From NCBI RefSeq assembly GCF_024281235.1, contig NZ_JAHWXY010000005.1:62001-126000 (forward strand): a DNA stretch of 64,000 nt, written 5' to 3'. Positions 27,312 through 34,394 of this stretch are shown piece after piece. Source of the DNA: Shinella daejeonensis. GTDB lineage: Bacteria > Pseudomonadota > Alphaproteobacteria > Rhizobiales > Rhizobiaceae. The position numbers and the translations under genes were made by a program. Position 1 is the stretch's first letter, and each line of letters opens with the position of its first letter. The notes under the pieces are model-generated. The model was not told the DNA's origin, did no database searches, and saw only the letters and a list, made by a program, of their open reading frames with translations.

Positions 27312-29033
27312 ATGCGAAAGCAACTCTTGACAACGACGGCAGCCATGCTGCTCGCGTTCACCGGTTCCGCATTTGCGGATATGGATGCGGCCAAGAAGTT
27401 TCTGGACGACGAGATCGGTGACATGTCCTCGCTCGACCGCGCGGCGCAGGAAGCGGAGATGCAGTGGTTCATCGACGCCGCCAAGCCGTTTGCCGGCATG
27501 GACATCAAGGTCGTCTCCGAGACCATCACCACGCATGAATACGAATCGAAAGTGCTAGCGCCGGCCTTCACGGCGATCACCGGCATCAAGATCACCCATG
27601 ACCTGATCGGCGAGGGCGACGTCGTCGAAAAACTGCAAACGCAGATGCAATCGGGCGAGAACATCTACGACGCCTATATCAACGACTCCGACCTCATCGG
27701 CACCCATTGGCGCTACCAGCAGGCGCGCTCGCTGACCAAATGGATGGAGAACGAGGCCAAGGACGTCACCAATCCCGACCTCGATCTGGAGGATTTCATC
27801 GGCCTGAAATTCACCACCGCTCCGGACGGCGATCTCTACCAGCTGCCCGACCAGCAATTCGCCAACCTCTACTGGTTCCGCTACGACTGGTTCAACGACG
27901 AGAAGAACAAGGCGGACTTCAAGGAGAAATACGGCTACGACCTCGGCGTGCCGGTCAACTGGTCGGCCTATGAGGACATCGCCGAATTCTTCACCGGCCG
28001 CGAGATCGACGGCAAGAAGGTCTACGGCCACATGGACTACGGCAAGAAGGACCCGTCGCTCGGCTGGCGCTTCACGGACGCCTGGCTGTCGATGGCCGGC
28101 AATGGCGACAAGGGCCTGCCGAACGGCCTGCCGGTCGACGAATGGGGCATCAAGGTCGATGAGAACTCCCGACCGGTCGGCTCCTGCGTCGCCCGTGGCG
28201 GTGACACCAACGGCCCGGCCGCCGTCTACTCCATCGAGAAGTATCTCGACTGGATGAAAGCCTATGCGCCGGCCGCAGCCCAGGGCATGACCTTCTCGGA
28301 ATCCGGTCCGGTTCCCTCGCAGGGTGAGGTCGCCCAGCAGATGTTCACCTATACGGCGTTTACAGCCGACTTCGTGAAGGACGGTCTGCCGGTGGTGAAC
28401 GAAGACGGGACGCCGAAGTGGCGCTTCGCTCCAAGCCCCCATGGCGTCTACTGGCAGGAAGGGATGAAGCTCGGCTATCAGGACGTCGGCTCCTGGACGC
28501 TGCTGAAGTCCACCCCGGAGGATCGCGCCAAGGCTGCCTGGCTCTATGCGCAATTCGTCGTCTCCAAGACGGTCGATGTCAAGAAGAGCCATGTCGGCCT
28601 GACGCTCATTCGCGATTCCTCCATCAACCACCAGTCCTTCACCGATCGCGCACCGAAGCTCGGCGGCCTGATCGAGTTCTACCGTTCGCCCGCCCGCGTC
28701 CAGTGGTCGCCGACCGGTACGAACATCCCGGACTATCCGAAGCTCGCCCAGCTGTGGTGGCAGGCGATCGGCGACGCCTCGTCGGGCGCCAAGACCGCAC
28801 AGGAAGCGATGGACTCGCTTTGCGCCGAGCAGGAGAAGGTGCTGGAGCGTCTCGAACGCGCTGGCGTCCAGGGCGACATCGGCCCGAAACTGGCCGAGGA
28901 GCATGACATCGAATACTGGCACAAGGACGCCGTTTCCAAGGGCAACCTTGCGCCGCAGTTGAAGATCGAGAACGAAAAGGAACAGCCCCAGACCGTCAAT
29001 TATGACGAACTGGTCAAGAGCTGGCAGCAGTAG
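27312..29033 (+). CDS. glpV: Glycerol ABC importer binding protein
   Basis: 573 residues, a large periplasmic binding protein as expected for GlpV. Sec signal peptide RKQLLTTTAAMLLAFTGSAFA, ATG 27312 after GGAGGATCATT. Blocks such as DAYINDSDLIGTHWRY and NWSAYEDIAEFFTGREIDG match the family. It captures glycerol and delivers it to GlpPQ. Last gene of the operon, 73 nt after glpU, followed by a strong hairpin. Confidence 0.92.
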   Translation: MRKQLLTTTAAMLLAFTGSAFADMDAAKKFLDDEIGDMSSLDRAAQEAEMQWFIDAAKPFAGMDIKVVSETITTHEYESKVLAPAFTAITGIKITHDLIGEGDVVEKLQTQMQSGENIYDAYINDSDLIGTHWRYQQARSLTKWMENEAKDVTNPDLDLEDFIGLKFTTAPDGDLYQLPDQQFANLYWFRYDWFNDEKNKADFKEKYGYDLGVPVNWSAYEDIAEFFTGREIDGKKVYGHMDYGKKDPSLGWRFTDAWLSMAGNGDKGLPNGLPVDEWGIKVDENSRPVGSCVARGGDTNGPAAVYSIEKYLDWMKAYAPAAAQGMTFSESGPVPSQGEVAQQMFTYTAFTADFVKDGLPVVNEDGTPKWRFAPSPHGVYWQEGMKLGYQDVGSWTLLKSTPEDRAKAAWLYAQFVVSKTVDVKKSHVGLTLIRDSSINHQSFTDRAPKLGGLIEFYRSPARVQWSPTGTNIPDYPKLAQLWWQAIGDASSGAKTAQEAMDSLCAEQEKVLERLERAGVQGDIGPKLAEEHDIEYWHKDAVSKGNLAPQLKIENEKEQPQTVNYDELVKSWQQ

Positions 29034-29050
29034 GCCTCGAGATTTGACAA

Positions 29051-29083
29051 GGCAGGGGCCGGGACAAGATCCCGGCCCCTGCC
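29051..29083. terminator. 14-bp hairpin between glpV and the cupredoxin gene
   Basis: Perfect inverted repeat GGCAGGGGCCGGGA with a 5-nt loop, between convergent stops (29033 and 29092). It lacks a strong T-run on the plus strand (ATCCTT). Likely shared terminator for glp and the sigma-DUF4142-cupredoxin unit. Confidence 0.75.
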
Positions 29084-29091
29084 ATCCTTCA

Positions 29092-29424
29092 TCATGAAAC
29101 GACCGTGATCCGGCCCTTCATATTGGGGTGAAAGCGGCAATAATATTCGACGCTATCGCCCGTTTCGACCACATGTGTTGCCGTCTTGCCGGGCGGGATA
29201 ACGACCTCCCACCGCCCTTTGACGGTGGCGGTGTGAGCGAAGGGATCCTTGTTGGTCCATTCGATGGTTTCGCCGACCCGCGCTTCGATCTCCACCGGCT
29301 GGAAGGCGAGTTTCTCGATGGAGACATGGATCGTGCCATTGTGCGCGTGCGCAAGGCGGCTGGCGGCCAGAGCGGCGGCGCCGGCCAGCAGCACCTGGCG
29401 CCGGTTGAAGATCCCCGCGGTCAT
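29092..29424 (-). CDS. Periplasmic cupredoxin (type 1 copper protein)
   Basis: 110 residues. The N-terminus NRRQVLLAGAAALA is a Tat-type leader ending near AHA at about residue 27. The mature part is a single plastocyanin/amicyanin-like domain with all four copper ligands visible: His64 (DPFAHTAT), Cys96, His99 and Met102 (YYCRFHPNM). Such proteins carry single electrons in the periplasm or bind copper. The start overlaps the DUF4142 stop in an ATGA, so the two are coupled; both follow an ECF sigma gene. A respiratory partner (for example nitrous oxide reductase or an oxidase) is possible but not shown. Confidence 0.87.
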   Translation of the reverse strand: MTAGIFNRRQVLLAGAAALAASRLAHAHNGTIHVSIEKLAFQPVEIEARVGETIEWTNKDPFAHTATVKGRWEVVIPPGKTATHVVETGDSVEYYCRFHPNMKGRITVVS

Positions 29425-29942
29425 TTCAGGTCCGCCGCAACATGCTCCGCATGCTGCTGGTGCCCCTGGAACAGCTTCAGGCCGGTTTCGAGCAGGCCTT
29501 TCAATTCGGCATTCTGCGCGGAGGGAATCAGCAGGGTTTCCAGCGCTTCGTTGACCTGCTTGTGATAGGCCACTTCATTGTCGATATAGGCCTTGTCGAA
29601 AGCCGCTCCATCGAGCGCGACGAGTTCCTCGTGCTTCTCCTCGGCCGCGCTCTTGAGCGCCTGGCTGGTCGGATTGTCCTCTGGCGTGACATTCAGCTTC
29701 TTCACGAGCGCCAACGCCATTTGATTGACGGCGTCATGGTCCTCCTCCATCGAACGGGCGAAGGCCGCCACCTCGGAATTTTTCGTTTTCGACAGGGCGA
29801 GCTTCGCCGCCTCGACGTCGATCACGCCGGCACTATAGGCGATATGGGCGATCTGCGGATCGGTCGGCTTGTCGTCGGCCAAGGCGATGGTTGCAGACAG
29901 GGCGAGGCATGCCGCGCCAAGCGCGGTGAAAAGGCTTTTCAT
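29421..29942 (-). CDS. DUF4142 periplasmic protein
   Basis: 173 residues. A Sec signal peptide (KSLFTALGAACLALSATIALA) precedes an all-helical ferritin-like DUF4142 domain with the blocks VDVEAAKLALSKTKNSEVAAF, MEEDHDAVNQ and DNEVAYHKQVNEAL (given here in parts). The ATG at 29942 follows AGGAGAA; a longer in-frame start at 30035 would overlap the sigma gene and its promoter and is rejected. The domain's biochemical role is unknown. It has its own promoter copy (29994-30023) and is coupled to the cupredoxin gene. Confidence 0.87.
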   Translation of the reverse strand: MKSLFTALGAACLALSATIALADDKPTDPQIAHIAYSAGVIDVEAAKLALSKTKNSEVAAFARSMEEDHDAVNQMALALVKKLNVTPEDNPTSQALKSAAEEKHEELVALDGAAFDKAYIDNEVAYHKQVNEALETLLIPSAQNAELKGLLETGLKLFQGHQQHAEHVAADLK

Positions 29943-29993
29943 TTGTGATTCTCCTGGCGTCGGCCATCCCGGCGCCTGCTGTGGTTGCAAGGT

Positions 29994-30023
29994 ATTGGAT
30001 GCCGGAGCGCGGCGGAGGTTCCC
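29994..30023 (-). promoter_or_regulatory. Candidate ECF sigma promoter before DUF4142
   Basis: On the minus strand GGGAACCT, 10 nt, then CCGGCATCCAAT. The same two blocks at the same spacing stand before the sigma gene (30739-30768). GGAAC is the classic ECF -35 core, and CATCC 16 nt on is the likely -10. It lies 51 nt upstream of the DUF4142 ATG. Confidence 0.75.
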
Positions 30024-30024
30024 G

Positions 30025-30717
30025 TCAGTCGGCAAGCCCCATTTTTTCCAGTACGGCCTGCGTCAGACGCTCGCAGCGTGCGCCCGCGAAGGGGAAGGCG
30101 TCGATCAGCACCGGGCCGATCCTTTCCTCGATGCGCGCCCGGATCAGCTTGCGCGCCCGGTGAAGACGCGTCTTGACGGTTGCCGTCGGCAGGTCGAACA
30201 GGGCGGCTGTCTCTTCGACGCTCAATCCCTCGATCACCCGGGCGACGAAGACAAGGCGGAAGGCTTCCGGCAAGGCGTCGGTCGCCTCCTCGACGAGATG
30301 AAGAAGTTGTCGCTGCGCCATGATGCGTTCCGGATCGTCGGTGGAAGAAACAAGCGGAAAGGAGATGACCTGCGCCGTTCCCGCATCGAAGGGCGGAGCC
30401 GTTCTCTTTTTCCGCCTGCGGGCGCGAAGACGCATGAGCGCCGTATTGAGCGCGATCCTGGAAAGCCAGGTCGACAGCGAGGCCGTACCGCGAAAGGCGT
30501 GCAGACCGGTGAAGGCGCGAAGATAGGCCTCCTGCAAGACATCCTCGGCTTCGGAATTGTTGCGGACAACAGCCCGCACGAGCCTATAGAGGCGCTGATT
30601 GTGGGTCTTGACGATCTGGCGGACCGCTTCCGCATCGCCCGAGGCCGCCCGCCGGACGAGGTCGCCCTCTCCCGACGCGTCGGTTTGCGCATGAATGATC
30701 TTCGGTGAAACTGGCAT
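30025..30717 (-). CDS. ECF RNA polymerase sigma factor
   Basis: 230 residues. Region 2 covers about residues 30-100 (SEAEDVLQEAYLRAFTGLHAF, written in part) and region 4 about residues 140-200 with the helix-turn-helix GLSVEETAALFDLPTATVKT. A C-terminal extension FPFAGARCERLTQAVLEKMG follows region 4. Start ATG 30717 with GGAAGGAGCAGGAAG. No anti-sigma gene is adjacent, which is unusual; the next genes encode a DUF4142 protein and a cupredoxin. Identical promoter blocks before this gene and DUF4142 imply autoregulation and direct control of the pair. Confidence 0.9.
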   Translation of the reverse strand: MPVSPKIIHAQTDASGEGDLVRRAASGDAEAVRQIVKTHNQRLYRLVRAVVRNNSEAEDVLQEAYLRAFTGLHAFRGTASLSTWLSRIALNTALMRLRARRRKKRTAPPFDAGTAQVISFPLVSSTDDPERIMAQRQLLHLVEEATDALPEAFRLVFVARVIEGLSVEETAALFDLPTATVKTRLHRARKLIRARIEERIGPVLIDAFPFAGARCERLTQAVLEKMGLAD

Positions 30718-30738
30718 CTTCCTGCTCCTTCCGGCCTC

Positions 30739-30768
30739 ATTGGATGCCGGCGTGGTCGGAAGGTTCCC
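30739..30768 (-). promoter_or_regulatory. Candidate ECF sigma promoter before the sigma gene
   Basis: GGGAACCT-N10-CCGGCATCCAAT on the minus strand, 21 nt upstream of the sigma ATG. It matches the DUF4142 promoter in every base of both blocks and in spacing, while the 10-nt spacer differs, which argues for selection on the blocks. Confidence 0.75.
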
Positions 30769-30835
30769 GCAAGGAACAGGAACACCATCCGCCGTCAGTC
30801 ACAAGTCGCCAGGGCGACGGACGGTGGGGACGGCG

Positions 30836-31129
30836 TCAGGGTTGCCCGGCAAGCGGAACGATATCGACCCCTTGCTCGCTCACCGTTCCGTCCGCCTCGA
30901 TGACGGCCCGCCAGCGGCGGTTGCCGCAGCGAACGGAAAGACGCCAGCGACCGGCATCCTCGTCCTCGCCCCGTTCAACCCGGGAAGCGACAAATCCACG
31001 GCTCATCATCTCACGCAGCGTGGCGATCGGCCAGCCGAAGCGCTCGGCGAGCATATCCGCCGGCAGGACGAATTCCCCCGAAGCATCCTGCGCCAGCACG
31101 AGACGGCGATCTGCGGAAGCGACCGTCAT
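30836..31129 (-). CDS. DUF6522-like small protein
   Basis: 97 residues, cytoplasmic, no signal peptide. It reads ASGEFVLPADMLAERFGWP, then LREMMSRGFVASRVERGEDED and a Trp/Arg-rich end (WRLSVRCGNRRWRAVIEADG, shortened). I place it with the rhizobial DUF6522 proteins from its pattern, with moderate certainty; function unknown. The ATG overlaps the stop of the truncated haemoglobin gene by 4 bp. Last gene of the nsrR-cco operon. Confidence 0.72.
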   Translation of the reverse strand: MTVASADRRLVLAQDASGEFVLPADMLAERFGWPIATLREMMSRGFVASRVERGEDEDAGRWRLSVRCGNRRWRAVIEADGTVSEQGVDIVPLAGQP

Positions 31130-31593
31130 TCCAGACTCTCCCGGGAGATCGGAACGACGCCCAGTGAATCCTGGCCATTATGAAAGGCGATGGCGAGACG
31201 AAAGGAATGGGCGATACGCATCGCCCGGCCCATGAACAGATCGGCGACCTCGGGCTGGCACAGCCGCTCGACGGTCGAGCGGAAAAGCGTCAGCCAGCGG
31301 CGGAAATGCTCTTCTCCAAGGCCGGGGATGGCAAGATGCGGCGGCAATGGCCGGCCTTCGTAGCGACCGGTGCGCAACAGCGTTGCCGACCAGAAATCGC
31401 ACATCCTGGCAAGATGCACCGGCCAGTCTTCCGGCGCGATAACGCCGTTGAAGATCGGACCGAGAAGCGCATCCTTGCGGATCTCGTCATAAAAACCATG
31501 CACCACCGCGTGGATGGTCGCCTCGTCGAGAAGATCGGGAAGCAGTTTGCCATCGATGACGATGGAACGATCGGAACCGGTGCGCGTGTTCAT
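31126..31593 (-). CDS. Group III truncated haemoglobin
   Basis: 155 residues. The start IHAVVHGFYDEIRKDALLGPIF is the family pattern with the B-helix Phe-Tyr pair; the proximal His lies in HLAIPGLGEEHFRRWLTLF. Group III proteins bind NO or O2. The gene is inside an operon headed by an NsrR-type regulator, which supports a role in NO or nitrosative stress. Starts in an ATGA overlap with the DUF2189 gene, with only a weak ribosome site (AGGGC), so translation is probably coupled. Confidence 0.88.
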   Translation of the reverse strand: MNTRTGSDRSIVIDGKLLPDLLDEATIHAVVHGFYDEIRKDALLGPIFNGVIAPEDWPVHLARMCDFWSATLLRTGRYEGRPLPPHLAIPGLGEEHFRRWLTLFRSTVERLCQPEVADLFMGRAMRIAHSFRLAIAFHNGQDSLGVVPISRESLE

Positions 31594-32375
31594 CGGATTG
31601 CCCTGTAGCTGTGCCATGTACCATGACCGAGAAGCGGAAAGATGACGATCAGGCCGACAAGGCCCGTCATGATGCCGACCAGCACGAGAGCGAGCACGAT
31701 CGCGCCCCAGGCCAGCATGACGGGCAGGTTTCGGAAAACGAGCGAAATACTCGTGCCCATCGCGGTGAAGGCGTCGATCCGCTCCGCCAGCAGCATGGGG
31801 ATGGCGAACGTGCTGATGGCGAAGGAGAAGGCCGCGAAAAGACCGCCGACCACCGTGCCCACCACCAGCATGCCCCAGCCTTCCGGCGTCGAGATCAGCA
31901 TGGCGACGACATGGTCGAGCCCGGGAAAGGGCCTCAGGCCGACAAAGAGCGCATAGATGATGACGGCCGCCCGCATCCATACCAGCATCAGCAGGCACAG
32001 GATCGCTCCCGTATACCAGACCTGACCGCCGGATTTGGCGTCGACGAAGATCATGCGCGTCAGACGCACCGGCTGACCTTCCTCGAGATCGCGGCTTTTC
32101 TGATAAAGCCCGATGGCCAGAAGCGGTCCGACCACCATGAAGCCGGCCAGCGCCGGAAACAGGATATAGTCGATTTCGAACCGGAAAAGCCCCCAGATCA
32201 CCACGATCGACACGAAGAACACGAGAAGGCCATAGGCCAGGCTCGGGAGAGGATTGCGCCAGAGGTCACGCCAGCCCTCCTTCAGCCAGTCGAAAGCCGT
32301 GCGCGCCGGAAGGTTGCGCTGCCGTTGCGTGGCGAGCGGGACGGCTCTTCTTCCGGTCTTGTCCGTCGTTCCCAT
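31590..32375 (-). CDS. DUF2189 integral membrane protein
   Basis: 261 residues with about six hydrophobic segments. The opening DWLKEGWRDLWRNPLPSLAYGL and GHGTWHSYRAIR at the end are the DUF2189 signatures. ATG 32375 with GGAGAGGAAACC; an in-frame ATG at 32426 is less likely. Function unknown. Members often sit near haem-copper oxidase genes, as here, between the cbb3 genes and the haemoglobin. Confidence 0.8.
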   Translation of the reverse strand: MGTTDKTGRRAVPLATQRQRNLPARTAFDWLKEGWRDLWRNPLPSLAYGLLVFFVSIVVIWGLFRFEIDYILFPALAGFMVVGPLLAIGLYQKSRDLEEGQPVRLTRMIFVDAKSGGQVWYTGAILCLLMLVWMRAAVIIYALFVGLRPFPGLDHVVAMLISTPEGWGMLVVGTVVGGLFAAFSFAISTFAIPMLLAERIDAFTAMGTSISLVFRNLPVMLAWGAIVLALVLVGIMTGLVGLIVIFPLLGHGTWHSYRAIR

Positions 32376-32391
32376 GGTTTCCTCTCTCCTC

Positions 32392-32601
32392 TCAGCAGGA
32401 CGATCTGGCGGCGGCGAAGGCGCCATCGCCCTCCGGGATCTTCAGATGCGGCACGCAGTCGGGTTGTGATTGAAGCGCGATATGAACGAGATGGACATTC
32501 GCGCCGATGACGATCAGCACTCCCGTGATCACCAGCGCGAGCGAGACGAGCCGCCATCTGATCCGCGACGTTCCGGCACCGTTTTCGGGGACCGCGCTCA
32601 T
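32392..32601 (-). CDS. Small single-helix protein of the cbb3 operon, 69 residues
   Basis: No family recognised. One hydrophobic segment at about residues 18-38 (LVSLALVITGVLIVIGANVH), then a short tail with SQPDCVPHLKIPEG and a final Cys. The ATG at 32601 overlaps the ccoP stop by 4 bp, so it is translated with the oxidase. His, Cys and Met-free tail could bind a metal but this is only a possibility. A longer in-frame start inside ccoP is rejected. Confidence 0.7.
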   Translation of the reverse strand: MSAVPENGAGTSRIRWRLVSLALVITGVLIVIGANVHLVHIALQSQPDCVPHLKIPEGDGAFAAARSSC

Positions 32602-33476
32602 TGTCCATCCCCTCCGATCGTGCCGACATAGAGCGTCAGGATCTTGATATCGACCGGCGACAGGCGGCCTTCCCAATGCGGCATATGCCCCTGCCGGCCG
32701 GAGTAGACGGAGGAAAAGACCGTCTGCGCGTCGCTGCCGTAGATCCAGGCCGCATCGGTGAGATCCGGCGCCCCGACATCGGTGCTGCCTGTGGCGTCCT
32801 CGCCGTGGCAGGCGGCGCAGTTTTCCGCGAAAACCTGTGCTCCGTCTTCGATACGCGCCCGATCTGCTTCATTGAGCGGCAGTCCCGAAAGGGAGCGGAC
32901 ATAGGCGGCGGCGCTGCGCACCTGGCCTTCGTCGAGCACGCCGTCGCGCCCGAAGGCCATCATCTGCGAGACCCGTGTCTCGTCGCTCGTCGAATTGATG
33001 CCGACGCGGATCGTCTCGGCGATCGTCTCAGGGTCGCCGCCCCACAGCCAGGCATTGGCGGCAAGATCGGGGAACCCCGGCCCGCCGGTGCCGCGCGTGC
33101 CGTGACAGACAGCGCAATTGTCGATGAAGAGCGTGCGGCCGGTGTCCCGCACATGGCGCATCAGCGTTTCGTCAGAGGCGATCTCCGCAAAATCCGCCTC
33201 GGCGACGCGGCCGGTCCAGACAGCGCGCGCGGCGGCGGCATCCTCGACCTGCTGCGTGACGATTTCACGCTGGTCGATCCCGAGCAGTCCCTTGGTATAG
33301 GTGACGCCGATCGGCCATGCGGGCATCAGCAGCCAGTAGACGACCGCAAACAGGGTCGTGGCGGCGAGAAAGAACAGAACCACGCGCGGAACCGGCGTTT
33401 CCAGTTCCTCGATGCCGTTCCATTCATGCCCGGTCGTTCCCTTTCCGGTGACGGGATCCTGTCTCTCGGTTGCCAT
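32598..33476 (-). CDS. ccoP: cbb3 oxidase subunit III, di-haem cytochrome c
   Basis: 292 residues. An N-terminal anchor (PRVVLFFLAATTLFAVVYWLL) is followed by two cytochrome c domains with CAVCH at 121-125 and CAACH at 220-224. It passes electrons to subunit II and the CcoN active site from periplasmic donors. Starts 3 nt after ccoQ ends. Also called FixP. Confidence 0.96.
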   Translation of the reverse strand: MATERQDPVTGKGTTGHEWNGIEELETPVPRVVLFFLAATTLFAVVYWLLMPAWPIGVTYTKGLLGIDQREIVTQQVEDAAAARAVWTGRVAEADFAEIASDETLMRHVRDTGRTLFIDNCAVCHGTRGTGGPGFPDLAANAWLWGGDPETIAETIRVGINSTSDETRVSQMMAFGRDGVLDEGQVRSAAAYVRSLSGLPLNEADRARIEDGAQVFAENCAACHGEDATGSTDVGAPDLTDAAWIYGSDAQTVFSSVYSGRQGHMPHWEGRLSPVDIKILTLYVGTIGGDGQ

Positions 33477-33479
33477 CGC

Positions 33480-33650
33480 CTATTCCTTCGGCCGGTCGTC
33501 TTTGTCGAGAATGCTTTTCTTGGCGCGGTCGAAGCGCTTGCGGTTTCCCGGCCACAGCGCATAGACCAGCACGCAAACGGCAAGCGCCATCAGGTAGAAC
33601 AGCCCCCAGCTCTTGGCGAAGGCGACGAGGGATGTGTGGTCGATGTCCAT
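33480..33650 (-). CDS. ccoQ: cbb3 oxidase subunit IV (CcoQ/FixQ), 56 residues
   Basis: Short gene between ccoO and ccoP. ATG 33650 with GGAGACGGCA. One transmembrane helix at about residues 11-33 (FAKSWGLFYLMALAVCVLVY) followed by WPGNRKRFDRAKKS, the basic cytoplasmic tail of FixQ. CcoQ stabilises the oxidase complex. Position and sequence agree. Confidence 0.9.
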   Translation of the reverse strand: MDIDHTSLVAFAKSWGLFYLMALAVCVLVYALWPGNRKRFDRAKKSILDKDDRPKE

Positions 33651-33659
33651 TGCCGTCTC

Positions 33660-34394
33660 CTATCGCCCGGCCGTCTGCTGCTGCGCGGCGGTGGTGAGGC
33701 GCCCGAGAACTTGCAGATAGGCGACCAGCGCATCCATCTCCGTCACCACATCCGTCCTGCCATCGAAGGCCCGTACGTTCGTTGCCTCGCCGTAACGCTC
33801 CGTCACGCCCCCGGCCTCGTTGGAATCAGGATTGGCCTGCCCCCGCGCATCGGCGACGGCATTCCCGATCATCTCATCCGTATAGGGCACGCCGACCGCA
33901 CGCTGGGCGGCCAGATGCTCGCCCAGATCGTCGAGCCGCAGCGCATTGCGCTGAAGCCAGCCGTAACGCGGCATGACCGATTCCGGCACGACGTCGCGCG
34001 GGTTGATGAGATGGGCGACATGCCAGGCGTCGGAATATTTGTCGCCAAGGCGGGCAAGGTCCGGCCCGGTCCGTTTGGAGCCCCACAGCATCGGGTGATC
34101 GTATTGCGATTCCACCGCCAGCGAATAGGGACCGTAGCGCTCGACCTCGTCGCGCAACGTACGGATCATCTGGGAATGGCAGGCATAGCAACCCTCCCGG
34201 ATATAGATGTTGCGGCCCGCAAGCTCCAGCGGCGTATAGAGCCGCATGTCGGGCGTCGTCTCCACCGTCTCGTGAATGGTGAAGAGCGGCGCGATTTCCA
34301 CCAGACCGCCGATCGAGGCCACGCCGACGATCGCCAGCACGAAGCCGATGGCGTTGCGCTCGAGCTTACGGTGAAAGAATTCCTTCATCCTCAT
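33660..34394 (-). CDS. ccoO: cbb3 oxidase subunit II, mono-haem cytochrome c
   Basis: 244 residues with an N-terminal membrane anchor and one haem site CYACH at 69-73. LWGSKRTGPDLARLGDKYSD and YGWLQRN are CcoO blocks. The start at 34394 overlaps the ccoN stop by 4 bp; ATG 34388 is an alternative. Takes electrons from CcoP to CcoN. Confidence 0.96.
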   Translation of the reverse strand: MRMKEFFHRKLERNAIGFVLAIVGVASIGGLVEIAPLFTIHETVETTPDMRLYTPLELAGRNIYIREGCYACHSQMIRTLRDEVERYGPYSLAVESQYDHPMLWGSKRTGPDLARLGDKYSDAWHVAHLINPRDVVPESVMPRYGWLQRNALRLDDLGEHLAAQRAVGVPYTDEMIGNAVADARGQANPDSNEAGGVTERYGEATNVRAFDGRTDVVTEMDALVAYLQVLGRLTTAAQQQTAGR

